This document shows positions 1-10,071 of a stretch of DNA of 64,000 nt, piece by piece. Numbering within the stretch: position 1 is the first letter of the stretch; each line of letters opens with the position of its first letter. The stretch is from Leptobrachium leishanense (lineage: Eukaryota > Chordata > Amphibia > Anura > Megophryidae). The notes under the pieces were generated by a model. The model was not told the origin of the DNA and did not search any database. It saw only the letters and a list, made by a program, of their open reading frames with translations. Both the position numbers and the translations under genes were made by a program. The stretch covers positions 348,940,862 through 349,004,861 of the forward strand of contig CM019063.1 of NCBI GenBank assembly GCA_009667805.1. Direction: 5' to 3'.

Positions 1-197
1 TGCATATCCAACCCAGAGTTCCTTGCTGCATATGGGGAATGCAGCACAGGGGCTCTGGGATGCAGTTCTTTGAATTGCTGTGATGTGCAAGTGGCTTCTG
101 CAATAATAAAAAAATATATATATATATAATAATTATCTCGGCGTTCCGCAACTCAGAGACTTTTCAATGGTACTTTAATCCTTTATTAGATCATATA
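1..197. other. Edge sequence, no gene seen
   Basis: No ORF of note. Bases 107-130 are an AT dinucleotide run. From about 140 onward the sequence reads on the minus strand as the tail of the Penelope-like element whose hammerhead remnant lies at 198-240. Confidence 0.4.
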
Positions 198-240
198 AGC
201 AGGTCAACGTTTCAGTCCCACTGGACTTTTTTCAAAACAT
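198..240 (-). ncRNA. Decayed hammerhead ribozyme motif (PLE tail)
   Basis: On the minus strand a six-pair stem-II-like hairpin (AGTCC...GGACT) is followed by GAAACGTTGACC, the right half of a hammerhead core. The left core, which should read CTGANGA, reads TTTGAAAAA, so at least two invariant positions are lost. PLEs are known to carry hammerhead ribozymes in their terminal regions. This copy lies downstream of the minus-strand PLE at 2.3-3.5 kb, with a CR1 insertion in between. Self-cleavage is very unlikely. The assignment rests on position and partial motif only. Confidence 0.4.
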
Positions 241-304
241 AATTAAAACATTCAAACAAAGTCTTTATATACACGTCATATATCAAAGCAATAACATACA
301 GGTG

Positions 305-1629
305 AAACATAGAAACATAGAAAAATGTCGGCAGATAAGAACCTTTCGGCCCATCTAGTCTGCCCAATTACATGGATACTTAACGTGGATTTATCTTTTG
401 TTTATGATAGCCTTATGCCTATCCCATGCTTGCTTAAATTCAATTACTGTTTTGGCCTCAACCACTTCAACTGGAAGGCTGTTCCATGTATCCACCACCC
501 TCTCAGTAAAATAATGCTTCCTGATGTTACTTTTAAACCTTTGCCCCTCTAATCTAAGACTATGTCCTCTTGTTTTGCTACTTTGTTTCCGTTTAAATAT
601 ACTCCCTTCCTCTACCTTGTGGATTCCCTTTACGTATTTAAATGTTTCTATCATATCTCCTCTGTCTCGTCTTTTTTCCAAGCTGTACATGTTAAGATCA
701 TTAAGCCTTTCCTGGTAACTTTTCTCCTTCAAGCCGTACACCATTTTAGTAGCCCTTCTCTGAACTCTCTCTAAGGTGTCTATATCCTTCTGGAGATACG
801 GTCTCCAGTACTGCACACAGTACTCCAAGTGAGGTCTCACCAGTGCTCTGTACAGTGGCATGAGCACTTCCCTTTTCCTACTGCTAATACCTCTCCCTAC
901 ACAACCAAGCATTCTGTTAGCATTTCCTGCTGCTCTATTACATTGACTACTTACCCTTAGATCCTCTGAAATAATAACCCCTAAATCCCTTTCCTCAGAT
1001 GTTGAGTTTAGGACTGTATCAAATATTCTATATTCAGCCCTTGGGTTTTTACGTCCCAGGTGCATTATCTTGCACTTATCCACATTAAAACTGAATTGCC
1101 ACAGCTCCAACCATTTTTTTAGTTTACTTAAATCATTTGTCATTTGGCTGATCACTCCAGGAACGTCAACCCTGTTGCAAATCTTTGTGTCATCCGCAAA
1201 AAGACATACTTTTCCATTAATACCTTCTGCAATATCACTAATAAAAATATTAAAGAGAATGGGTCCAAGTACTGACCCCTGAGGTACCCCACTGGTAACA
1301 AGACCTTGGGCCGAATAAACTCCATTTACCACAACCCTCTGTTGCCTGTCACTCAGCCACTGCCTAATCCATTCAACAATATTGGAATCCAAACTCAAAG
1401 ATTGCAATTTATTGATAAGCCTTCTATGCGGAACAGTATCAAAAGCCTTACTGAAATCTAAATAAGCAATGTCTACTGCACCATCTGTGTCTATTATTTT
1501 TGTTACCCAATCAAAAAAATCAATAAGATTAGTTTGGCATGATCTCCCTGAGGTAAACCCATGTTGTTTCTGATCCTGTAATCTATGTGAACTCAAGTTA
1601 ATTGCAGGAACTGGAAGAGTGCAAAACAA
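305..1629 (-). mobile_element. CR1 LINE, 5'-truncated copy 1
   Basis: This is a minus-strand non-LTR retrotransposon of the CR1 clade. Its 3' end at about 305-320 carries the short tandem TTTCTATG-type tail typical of CR1. The copy begins in the middle of the RT domain, as expected for abortive reverse transcription. It sits inside PLE-derived sequence, between the PLE coding remnant above 2.3 kb and the hammerhead remnant at 198-240. A second, shorter CR1 tail of the same subfamily lies at 18324-18716 and is nearly identical at protein level. Confidence 0.9.
391..1629 (-). CDS. CR1 ORF2 C-terminal part: reverse transcriptase
   Basis: An uninterrupted reading frame of about 412 codons encodes the C-terminal two thirds of a CR1 ORF2 protein. 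This enzyme copies CR1 RNA into DNA at a nicked chromosomal target. Visible RT blocks, in order: LDFSKAFDTV (residues 57-66), SGVPQGSVLGP (113-123) and FADD (144-147), followed by the thumb and the CR1 C-terminus with LVRPHLEYC, LERVQRRATK, SLEKRR and RVVDTWNSLP. The first residues are not a real start, because the element is truncated and the endonuclease half is missing. An intact frame over this length suggests a fairly recent insertion. It cannot move on its own. Confidence 0.88.
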   Translation of the reverse strand: MFCTLPVPAINLSSHRLQDQKQHGFTSGRSCQTNLIDFFDWVTKIIDTDGAVDIAYLDFSKAFDTVPHRRLINKLQSLSLDSNIVEWIRQWLSDRQQRVVVNGVYSAQGLVTSGVPQGSVLGPILFNIFISDIAEGINGKVCLFADDTKICNRVDVPGVISQMTNDLSKLKKWLELWQFSFNVDKCKIMHLGRKNPRAEYRIFDTVLNSTSEERDLGVIISEDLRVSSQCNRAAGNANRMLGCVGRGISSRKREVLMPLYRALVRPHLEYCVQYWRPYLQKDIDTLERVQRRATKMVYGLKEKSYQERLNDLNMYSLEKRRDRGDMIETFKYVKGIHKVEEGSIFKRKQSSKTRGHSLRLEGQRFKSNIRKHYFTERVVDTWNSLPVEVVEAKTVIEFKQAWDRHKAIINKR

Positions 1630-2300
1630 ATCACGATCTCAAGTTTCCAAGACGCAACAAAGGTGCCGAGCAACCATTAAGTAAACCAAATACTCATATG
1701 CATATAATCATTCTCATGATATAAACAAGATTCCGTTACGAGAAAAATTAGTTAAAGTTACTATTAGCTTAGTTGCATACAAAAAATGTCAGGGTTAGGG
1801 ATGGTACCAGGGTGGCACCGGGGTGAGGGGAGTATGAGCCCAGCGTGCAGTGGTCTGCACAGATAAACAGGTGGATATGGGTAGAGGAGGGTGGATGGAA
1901 ATGGTGACTAACCAGGTTGATTGCAGAAGGATGATGGGAATGATGGTTGTAGTTGCAGGAGCCAGAAATGGGGAATCAGGAACAGGAATACTGAGCAGCA
2001 ATATCAGGTAGCGTGTTCACTCTTAGAGCGTATAAGCTGTAATGAACCAGCAATGTGTGAGTGTGGGGCAGAGATTGGTGTTTAACTCTTACATTGCTGG
2101 ATGCTATTTGCTGGATTCAGGTTACACCGACAGTATATGGATTGTACCACCAGGGTGGGTTTCAGGATGGTGGCAGCCATGGGGCATGACAATAAAATAC
2201 ATAAATTACAAAAACAGCATGTAAAAAAACATAGAGGAAATCTAACGAGAGTTTAGGAAACAATGTAAATTGTTTTTTTCATTCATCCCTTTTGGAAAGA
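1630..2300 (-). other. Probable PLE 3' region, no coding frame
   Basis: This stretch lies between the CR1 truncation point and the end of the readable PLE coding sequence. No reading frame looks real; short ORFs at 1795-2001 and 2042-2224 show no family features. On the minus strand it would be the 3' untranslated part of the Penelope-like element, but no motif proves this. Confidence 0.3.
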
Positions 2301-2460
2301 TAGTATCAAGCGTAAAGATCCAGTAAGCCTCTCTCTTCAACAGTTCGAGGGCCCTGTCACCACCCCGGACAATGGAGGGACATGATCGATCCTCATGACA
2401 CGTAGGGCAGAAAGTGGATGTTGCATCCTATGAAAATGCTTAGCTACCGGCTGTGGATTT

Positions 2461-3486
2461 TACCCGATCTTACCCGATAGCGCAGCCCTAATCGCAGCTC
2501 GATGATTAGCTAAACGCTCCCGTAATCCATTATTGGTCTTCCCAATATAAATTAAACCGCGTGGGCAAGATAATCGATATACAATAAATTTGGTTGTACA
2601 TGTAATCTGATATCTAATTGAAAATCTTTTACCACTATGTGGGTGGCAAAAGTTTTTTATCCCGTGATCATTGAGCTACAGGTAGTACATCCCGTGCAAC
2701 AAAAACATCCGGGATGCTGCACTAGCCGCTCTTGATTGCGTGAAAATTGATATGTATGTACTAACAGATCTCTTCAATTTTTATTTCTTTTATAACACAT
2801 AAGTGGTAGCGGTGTGCATTTCTCTGGTAGATTCTGATCACCTCTGATTATATTCCAATTTCGTTTAACAGACCTCGCTAATTGTGGCGTTTTGGTGTTA
2901 TATGTCCGTGGGAATGTCAGTCTATCTGAACCAGTGCGTTTATCACGCACGTGAATTTGAGGATTTTTTAATTTTTGTTCAGCAAGGGATAATGCATAAT
3001 CCAATGTCGGCTTGTTATATCCCCGATCTACAAATCATTCGTACATTGTTGTAACTGTATGGCACACATATCTTCTCTAGAGTTGTTACAAAATACCCTT
3101 AAAAATTGGGAGATCGGTAGAGATTCAATAAGTTTTGGAGGATGGAAACTATTAAAGTGTAAAATCGTGTTACGAGCCGTGTCTTTTTTATACAGGCTAT
3201 ATTCTAATTTAGCCCCATGTCTTTCAAAGGTGAGATCCAGAAAGTTAATTTTATCTGTGTCTATCTCATACGTAAACCTTATTGTAGATTCAATTTTATT
3301 AATTTGTTGAACAATAAGATGTATCTCCTCAATTGTATCATTCCAAACGATAAACAACTCGTCAATATACCGCAGGTAAATACCAAGACCTTTTGGTAAA
3401 CGAGGTAAAATATGTGTTAATTCATAGACATACATGACAGCGTTGGCATACATGGGAGCCATTGCGGCTCCCATGGATTTCCCCAA
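2461..3486 (-). pseudogene. Penelope-like element protein: RT end plus GIY-YIG endonuclease
   Basis: This is the remnant of a PLE polyprotein, which couples a reverse transcriptase to a GIY-YIG nuclease that nicks the target. On the minus strand 3486-3028 reads GKSMGAAMAPMYAN, then YLRYIDELFIVW (RT motif C), then INFLDLTFE and the conserved HP-x-SQFLR region. From 3004 to 2774 the linker follows in another frame. At about 2640-2465 comes [21 protein letters not shown], directly followed by [20 protein letters not shown], the GIY-YIG core. The second catalytic Asp of the RT YIDD box reads Glu. There is at least one frameshift and 5' truncation near 3500. It is dead, but the family call is clear. 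Confidence 0.85.
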
Positions 3487-3499
3487 TCTCTCTATAAAG

Positions 3500-4470
3500 A
3501 AACTTTGCTAAAATCTAAAATAATTCAGAGTGAGTGTCAGTTCTAAAAGAGACAGTGGTTCCTGCTACTGAGGCGCATCCGTGACAGGGTTTGGGTGTCC
3601 GTGAGCCGAAAAAAGAGGAGCAGTGCACGGCAAGTGGCAAAAGGTGAGTAAATTAACCCGAAAATAATAATAAATAATTGAGCAAGAGCTGACAGCAGCC
3701 TCTGCACATTTATTTAAGGGCTAAAAAGGACACTCTACTTTCCAGTAGTCTTCCTTTAACTGTCACACTGAGAGATTCGCTTTTGTTTTTTTGCGTTTAC
3801 GTTATTAAGTCAACGTCAACGTTTGTCCTGAAACTTTAACCTTTGTAGTTTAAATTAATATTTTGCCTAACGTTTAACTATGCATCCCATGTTTCAAATG
3901 AATTTTATAATTTTTTTCCAAAAAAAGTTTGGTAGTGAAAGGGTTAAGTGGTTAGCATAGCCTATGAAACCAATGGCAGCTGAAAAATCAGTCTGCCTGT
4001 GAAAATTCAATAACTTTGCAATCTACGGTTTTTACACTATATATATATATATTCTGCCATCTCACTGTAAATCTTTCTTCCAGTGTTTACTACAGTTACT
4101 GTTATTAGTTTAATGAAGGTTAAGTTTCCTTTGTCATTTGGCTCCTACAATAACTTGAGGCTAGTACGGATTTCATGAAGTGTGTGGGAAGCAGGACTAA
4201 CATCAATATATATTACACTCTGCATTTGCACTTAGTCTGCAGTGTATCACTCATATACACCCTGCCAGTTAAATGCATACTACATACCTGTATTTGAGAC
4301 ACACCTGTTCCATCCCTCGCCTTATGTTAACAAAACCGTTAAAACCACCAAATGAGGCATGCCAAGCTACTTGAGATGATTTGCCCTCAAGTAAATTGTA
4401 AATAGTCTGGTAAATCGAGAATAATTATATACTACCTTTCCCTACCTTTCGGCAGGCCAAATGCTGCACA
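3500..4470. other. No gene seen
   Basis: AT-rich sequence without a believable reading frame. It holds an AT microsatellite near 4037-4053 and a GTGAAAGGGTTAA motif near 3938, which resembles the end of a TTAA-type MITE, but I could not find its partner end. Confidence 0.3.
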
Positions 4471-4479
4471 TTAGCTTTG

Positions 4480-4760
4480 GGTGGTGTAACGCGTCACAAC
4501 GGCAGCCATCTCACAGCCTGCCCACAAAATGGCAGATCCTCTCAACGGACCGCGCCTTGTGCACGTGACGGACTCATCCTTCCCGCTCGTTAACTCATTT
4601 GAGAATGAGCACTGCAGTCGAGATTTCGTGACCGAACTGTTCGGTGGGCAGCAGTGAAGAGGTAGTGCGACGCAATGCTTGCAATAGCCGTTATAGTAGG
4701 AAGTGTACTGGACTGCTCTGACTAGAGGACGGGAGTAAAATTGGGGTGTCTGGCTTTAGA
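4480..4760 (+). promoter_or_regulatory. CpG-rich block, possible promoter/first exon
   Basis: About 280 bp with CpG density clearly above the flanks. It contains a CACGTGAC E-box near 4563 and an AAAATGGC YY1-type site at about 4526 that overlaps an ATG, an arrangement like the TISU initiator used by genes with very short 5' leaders. No terminal repeats mark it as a transposon. Whether it drives a gene is inference; an unrecognised GC-rich repeat is the alternative. Confidence 0.25.
4529..4657 (+). CDS. Small ORF in CpG-rich block, function unknown
   Basis: An open frame of 42 codons starts at the ATG inside the YY1-like site and begins MADPLNGPRLVHVTDSSFP. It contains charged and aromatic residues rather than simple repeats, and stops at TGA 4655-4657. 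I recognise no family. It could be a first coding exon whose frame continues through splicing, or chance. Its interest comes from its position at the CpG block and from the start context. Confidence 0.18.
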   Translation: MADPLNGPRLVHVTDSSFPLVNSFENEHCSRDFVTELFGGQQ

Positions 4761-5430
4761 AGAAGCTCTCCGAGGCCATGTGTGAAGTGTAATGGGGATC
4801 TACTTCAGCTCACACTCCGCGCAGATACACTCCACAAGAAGGTTTTCTTTTCATGGTCAACGGTGCACTCAGGATTAGCAGATGTCATGGTTAAAAGAAG
4901 CTTCACAGACCCATGCCAATAGAGGTGGTGTATAAAATGTGATATTTTACACTTGCAGAATGTATAGCTCTGCATAAGATTTTTTTAAAAATGGCACCCA
5001 CCTGCTAATCATTCCCACATACAGGATTTTGTAGCCTTTGATGTTATACAGTGGTGGAACTGGCATGTATGTAGCTGTTGTGTGCTACAACCTGAAGGCT
5101 AATATGGGCCACACTGATCAATAATATACTAATAGCACACACATATATATATATATGTGTTAGAATAATCATAGTTACATGTAGCTAACTATAGGTTGTT
5201 TCTTCTGACCTCCGTAAACGCATAGGTTTTGCTCCACATAAAATGTTTGTTTTTACTTCCTCTCCCACAATTGGTGGCTCTATATCCAAACTTGTTTCAG
5301 TGGTCAAAGAAGGAAACAAGTAACGCTTGTTAACATAGCATGGGTCTCATAATTAACCAGAATATTTCATCAGATTTTAGCCCCTGTCTTCGTTACGAAG
5401 ACGGGGGCAAAATTTGAAGAAATACAGAAG
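4760..5430. other. No gene seen
   Basis: No credible ORF. A short palindromic microsatellite (CACACATATATATATATATGTG) lies near 5138-5160, and a small hairpin (CCCCTGTCTTCG / CGAAGACGGGGGC) near 5382-5408. Confidence 0.3.
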
Positions 5431-5609
5431 ACTTTCTCTAGCAGCCTCAAAGCTGTTTATTGCATATCTGCATATAGTTTTGAGCGGTAGTGGCTTTGTA
5501 GTTCATCAACCAATCACGTAACCTGATTGGTGTAATATAGCGCCACTACTGCTCTAAACTATATACTGATATACAATAAACAACAGCTTTGAGGCTGCTA
5601 GAGAAAAGT
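5431..5609. mobile_element. Foldback MITE, about 180 bp
   Basis: The two halves are inverted copies: ACTTTCTCTAGCAGCCTCAA at the left is mirrored by TTGAGGCTGCTAGAGAAAAGT at the right, with the similarity continuing through TGTTTATTG and ACTATA to a short centre near 5510. This is the structure of a non-autonomous DNA transposon with long terminal inverted repeats. I found no clear target duplication, so the superfamily is open. Confidence 0.6.
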
Positions 5610-5983
5610 GCACTGTGCATGTCTCGTGTGCTGATTTATCTCAAGGCCTCTCGAGATCTCGAAAGATAAGACGTTGATCTACCTGGCTGAACATTGAAGG
5701 GTTAAAAGTGTACCACGGTGGCAGGATGACCCCAACTAATCCCAAGCCATTGCTGTATTCTTGGGTGGGTGCATTTTTGTAATTTAGAAATACCTATGTA
5801 GACCTATGTGAGGAACTGATAAGTTTAAATGGCATACGATTAGGTTATTTTGGCCATATCCTTGAAATTAATATGCTATAAACTAGGTATTTATTAGAAA
5901 AGTAATCCCACAACTCTGTTTTAAAGGTATTTATTTATCTGGAAATGATCCTCTTTTCATTTGGTGTAAAGTAATAAGAATTC
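5610..5983. other. No gene seen
   Basis: Single-copy-looking AT-rich sequence without ORFs, terminal repeats or clear regulatory motifs. Confidence 0.3.
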
Positions 5984-6411
5984 TTAACCACTTGGCTGTG
6001 GAGGACGCGCTCATCGCGTCATCTCGATTGTACTTAGCGTGCGGACCAAAAATGCCTTGTGCTCGTCCTCAATTCGCAGCCCGCTATCGTCCGTTATTTC
6101 GACCTATCACTGTGGTTTCTCGGTGCGTGCTGATATCTTGGATGTCAGCCCTGCCTCCGGAACCCCGGCCAGAGTCCTGACGTCATTGCGCCAGGCTCGG
6201 TGACATCTGTTTCAGGCACCCCCCGCCAGAGCACATCTGTTTCAGGCACCCTCCGCCAGAGCAGGAAGAGTGCCTGAAGGGGAGGGGTAGGTCCTTTGGA
6301 CCCCTCTCTCTAAGCATCACTACCGGCTAGAGAGGAAAGAAAGGCGGCACTGCTAGAAAGGACAGTCTGCCCTCTCCAGCGGGGCTTCCCTTTAACCCCA
6401 TAGGTGCTGGA

Positions 6412-6953
6412 TGTCACGATGGGGGTCGGGGACCTGACCTGACAGAGGGGTGTGAGCCTAATGAGCAGTGAAAATTAGGCAGACATCCAGGACTAGAAAA
6501 ACATATTTATTGTATGGACCATGAAAGAACAAGGCTAAACATAAACTCAAAACAGGGATCCAGAACACAATACAATAAACAGAGCCTAAACCCTCAAGGC
6601 AAGAAATATAAAGAAAACCAGATATAAACAAATAGGCAACTAAACATGGGAAGCAGAACTAAACATGGGAAGCAGAAATAAACAGACAGACTGAGCATGT
6701 AGACAGACAGAACTGAGCAGGATAAATCTAGAGCAAGGCAAACCAGACATGAGCTGAATGACTGATCCAGGATGAATGAGACCGCACCCTACTAAGGGAG
6801 TGGTCTCCATTTATACAAAATGGTCCAGGGTGAACCAGTGGAGTCCAGGTACTGATCAGGCTTGGAATCCAAGAAATGAACGAAATAAAAATAATCCAAA
6901 AGCAGCAATGTCCACTACTGCCAGAGGGGGCGCCAGAGACCCAGAACGTCACA
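6412..6953 (-). repeat. LTR (3' copy in minus orientation)
   Basis: TG...CA ends. It contains minus-strand TATAAA near 6812 and AATAAA near 6508. It pairs with the LTR at 8678-9199, and carries about 20 bp not present there. Confidence 0.88.
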
Positions 6954-7017
6954 TATCCCCCATCCACGAGCAGACCCCGGATGCTCAAAAGAAGACAATA
7001 AGAATGAAAGTAAAAAG

Positions 7018-8256
7018 TCAATAGGTCCTGTAGGCACGTAGAGCGCGCTCGTACACCTCTCGGTCCTCAAGGCATATTATAGCACCGTTAGAAGCTTGGA
7101 AACATCCAGCAAGGACAGGACTCGACTCACGGGCTGGAGGACCTGAGGTATAGACCCCTTGGGAGCCAAAACTGGGTCCAGGTTTGAAGGCACTGGCACC
7201 AGTCCTTTTGTGTCTCCTCCCCCTGGTACGGGAAGTGGAATGGACAGCAACAGTGTCCTCCCGGCTCTGCGACAACAGGAACATGATGGCACCAGTGGCG
7301 ATCTGGTTCTGTGGCAATGTGACTGGGACAGCAGCAGCACAGCTCCGTAGGTTGGTGACCTTGGCACAGCTCTGCGGTGACTGGACTGGAACCACTGGGC
7401 TAGAAGACACTGAGCTCGAAGACACTGGGACAGCTGGGCTCGAAGACACTGGGACAGCTGGGCTCGAAGACACCGGGACAACTGGGCTCAAAGACACCGG
7501 GACAACTGGGCTCGGTGGGGCAGCGCCCTTGGTGTGGACCGGTTGGGTAGCACCCTTGGCAAGGACAGGAGGGGCAGCGCCTTTAGCACGACTCTGTGGT
7601 GACTTGGACACGGCAGCAACAGCACGGCTCTGCGGCGACTCGGACATGGCGGCAGCAGCACGGCTCTGTGGGTCAGCGACCTCATCACGGCTCTGCGGCG
7701 ACTCGGTCATGGCGGCAGCAGCACGGATCTGTGAGTCAGCGACCTCGGCACGGCTCTGCGGCGACTCGGTCGTGGAGGCAGCAGCACGGATCTGTGGGTC
7801 AGCGACCTCGGCACGGCTCTGCGGCGACTCGGTCATGGCGGCGGCAGCACGGATCTGTGGGTCAGCGACCTCGGCATGGCTCTGCGGCGACTCGGTAATG
7901 GCGGCAGCAGCACGGCTCTGCGGCGACTCGGTCATGGCGGCAGCAGCACGGATCTGTGGGTCAGCGACCTCGGCACGGCTCTGCGGCGACTCGGTCATGG
8001 CGGCAGCAGCACGGATTTGTGGGTCAGCGACCTCGGCACGGCTCTGCGGCGACTCGGTCATGGCGGCAGCAGCACGGATCTGTGGGTCAGCGACCTCGGC
8101 ACGGCTCTGCGGCGACTCGGTCATGGCGGCAGCAGCACGGCTCTGCGGCGACTCGGTCATGGCGGCAGCAGCACGGATCTGTGGGTCAGTGACCTCGGCA
8201 CGGCTCTGCGGCGACTCGGTCATGGCGGCAGCACGGATCTGTGGGTCAGCGACCAC
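7018..8256 (-). CDS. Repeat-encoded ORF in LTR element, probably not a functional protein
   Basis: A 412-codon minus-strand frame is open mainly because the minisatellite unit length is divisible by three. Residues 1-210 are tandem copies of AAAMTESPQSRAEVADPQIR-type repeats. They are followed by a Ser/Pro/Val-rich stretch (SSPVVPVS) and a C-terminus ending REVYERALRAYRTY just before the polypurine tract. The C-terminal 100 residues contain a basic patch (RTRGRRHKR) and could be the degraded end of a gag-like protein. Other frames across the same repeats are also open, which argues against coding selection. Confidence 0.3.
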   Translation of the reverse strand: MVADPQIRAAAMTESPQSRAEVTDPQIRAAAAMTESPQSRAAAAMTESPQSRAEVADPQIRAAAAMTESPQSRAEVADPQIRAAAAMTESPQSRAEVADPQIRAAAAMTESPQSRAAAAITESPQSHAEVADPQIRAAAAMTESPQSRAEVADPQIRAAASTTESPQSRAEVADSQIRAAAAMTESPQSRDEVADPQSRAAAAMSESPQSRAVAAVSKSPQSRAKGAAPPVLAKGATQPVHTKGAAPPSPVVPVSLSPVVPVSSSPAVPVSSSPAVPVSSSSVSSSPVVPVQSPQSCAKVTNLRSCAAAVPVTLPQNQIATGAIMFLLSQSREDTVAVHSTSRTRGRRHKRTGASAFKPGPSFGSQGVYTSGPPARESSPVLAGCFQASNGAIICLEDREVYERALRAYRTY

Positions 8257-8525
8257 GGCTCTGCGGTGACTCGGTCATGGCGGCAGCAGCACGGCTCTGC
8301 GGCGACTCGGTCATGGCGGCAGCAGCACGGATCTGTTGGTCAGCGACCTCGGCACGGCTCTGCGGCGACTCGGTCATGGCGGCAGCAGCACGGCTCTGCG
8401 GCGACTCGGTCATGGCGGCAGCAGCACGGATCTGTGGGTCAGCGACCTCGGCACGGCTCTGCGGCGACTCGGTCATGGCGGCAGCAGCACGGATCTGTGG
8501 GTCAGCGACCTCGGCACGGCTCTGG
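7600..8525. repeat. 63-bp minisatellite inside LTR element
   Basis: Tandem array of about 63-bp units made of two parts: a 36-bp block (CGGCTCTGCGGCGACTCGG then TCATGGCGGCAGCAGCA) and a 27-bp block (CGGATCTGTGGGTCAGCG then ACCTCGGCA). Some units lack the 27-bp block, giving 36-bp steps. The array is CpG- and GC-rich compared with its flanks. Units are very similar, indicating recent amplification within the transposon. Confidence 0.9.
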
Positions 8526-8675
8526 AACAGGTTCCTTTGGGAAGGCGTCCCTGGGAGTTTTCCGCAGTATAGCACTTAGCCTCTCCAGGTGCTGTTCTGC
8601 AGCTTTATTAACCTTTTGCAGGTTCTCCAACAGACCATGAATCACTGCTAGCTCACTTGTTACTGGCGGTCTCAT
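8502..8675 (-). CDS. Short gag-like N-terminal ORF of the LTR element
   Basis: The frame starts at an ATG two bases after the 5' LTR and reads MRPPVTSELAVIHGLLENL, followed by a helical, leucine-rich segment (HLERLSAILRK) and PRDAFPKEPVPEP. It stops where the minisatellite begins. A start immediately after the LTR and a coiled-coil-like N-terminus fit the beginning of a Gypsy-type gag. The rest of gag appears to have been replaced or overrun by the 63-bp repeats. I do not recognise a specific family. Confidence 0.35.
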   Translation of the reverse strand: MRPPVTSELAVIHGLLENLQKVNKAAEQHLERLSAILRKTPRDAFPKEPVPEPCRGR

Positions 8676-8677
8676 TA

Positions 8678-9199
8678 TGTCACGATGGGGGTCGGGGACC
8701 TGACCTGACAGAGGGGTGTGAGCCTAATGAGCAGTGAAAATTAGGCAGACATCCAGGACTAGAAAAACATATATTTATTGTATGGACCATGAAAGAACAA
8801 GGCTTAAACATAAACTCAAAACAGGGATCCAGAACACAATACAATAAACAGAGCCTAAACCCTCAAGGCAAGAAATATAAAGAAAACCAGATATAAACAA
8901 ATAGGCAACTAAACATGGGAAGCAGAACTAAACATGGTTAGCAGAACTAAACAGACAGACTGAGCATGTAGACAGACAGAACTGAGCAGGATAAATCTAG
9001 AGCAAGGCAAACCAGACATGAGCTGAATGACTGATCCAGGATGAATGAGACCGCACCCTACTAAGGGAGTGGTCTCCATTTATACAAAATGGTCCAACTG
9101 ATCAGGCTTGGAATCCAAAAAATGAACGAAATAAAAATAATCCAAAAGCAGCAATGTCCACTACTGCCAGAGGGGGCGCCAGAGACCCAGAACGTCACA
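8678..9199 (-). repeat. LTR (5' copy in minus orientation)
   Basis: Starts TGTCACGATGG at 8678 and ends GTCACA at 9199, directly followed by the target duplication CTGGA. It matches 6412-6953. Confidence 0.88.
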
Positions 9200-10071
9200 C
9201 TGGATCGCGATTTGGCACCGGTTTGCGATCCTCTCCCAGAGGTGGCTGACATCCGAGATGTCAACCAAGCCTCCGGGATCTCTACCTGCCCACTGACGTC
9301 ATTGTGCATGGACGCAATGATGTTAACCCCTAGCTGCAATTTATGGTGGAAATAGGGAGCAGGTAGGGGGTCATAGCCTTTCCAATAATTACAAATGACC
9401 AAGTTCAGTGTAAAATATTAGTTTTAAAAATGAATAAATAAAATCATTTTTTTTTATTAATGTTCACTTTTAAATTATAATGTGAACAATGATGCTGTTC
9501 TAATGAAAAATTATTATTTTTTCCACTTTTAGCTAAAATCACATATTTTCTCTGAAAAATACAGTAACGAGTTCCCATTTCAATTTTTTTTTAACAAGCG
9601 TACCCCATAGAATATATAACCGCAAATATTATTAACCTCCGACACTACTTTGGATCTTATTGGAGCCGCTGCTTTGCTACGTATGATTTAGTTCTAGGGT
9701 TATGGTTTTTATTTTGTTTACGTGGGGTACCACCACTGCGTGGTTGGAGCTGTATCACCAGTTATATATGCTTACTTGGATCTGAAGTTCTATACCACAA
9801 CCCCACCCTCCCTCCAGGCCGCGCCCTTCCTTTCAAACTGCCTCCCAAACTCCGATCCAGTGTCTTGCTCAAACTCACCCCGTCTCACCTCCATTCTCCC
9901 CCCCCAGTCTCCAGTTTGTTCATGAATTCATTTTAAAAAGAGACAGTACACACCCTGACCATGCTTATTAACATTGTCAGGCTATGTGCAGTGCCTCCCA
10001 CCTTCTCAACCCACTTTTCGTGCTAACATTGTCATGTCTAGACTATATCCGAGCGATTGTAGCAGAATTTG

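Larger units (their letters stand above)
6412..9199 (-). mobile_element. Non-autonomous LTR retrotransposon
   Basis: Two near-identical LTRs (6412-6953 and 8678-9199) begin TGTCACGATGG and end GTCACA. The whole element is flanked by the 5-bp duplication CTGGA (6407-6411 and 9200-9204). Minus-strand orientation is supported by a TATAAA box and an AATAAA signal in the LTRs on that strand, and by a purine-rich GGATGGGGGATA beside the 6953 LTR that fits a polypurine tract. The 1.7-kb interior lacks protease, RT and integrase, so the element needs helper enzymes. The LTRs differ by an indel of about 20 bp near 6828. It is probably Ty3/Gypsy-like, but nothing internal proves the class. Confidence 0.88.
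5984..9630. mobile_element. TTAA-type (piggyBac-like) MITE split by an LTR element
   Basis: The left end TTAACCACTTGGCTGTGGAGGACG resembles the TTAACC(C)CTTCACTGCTG ends of the MITEs at 16167 and 35794. After the LTR element ends at 9199, the sequence resumes. At 9430-9630 it matches the interior of those MITEs: the repeated GTGAACAATGATGCTG segment and the ACCCCATAGAA...ATAACCGCAAA segment. The right terminal repeat is missing, and an hAT-derived sequence begins at about 9631. Confidence 0.55.

Noticed and set aside
7184..8640. Plus-strand ORFs of 254-361 codons (ARLCGDSVMAAAARICGSAT repeats)
   Set aside because: Shadow frames of the 63-bp minisatellite, on the opposite strand to the LTR element.
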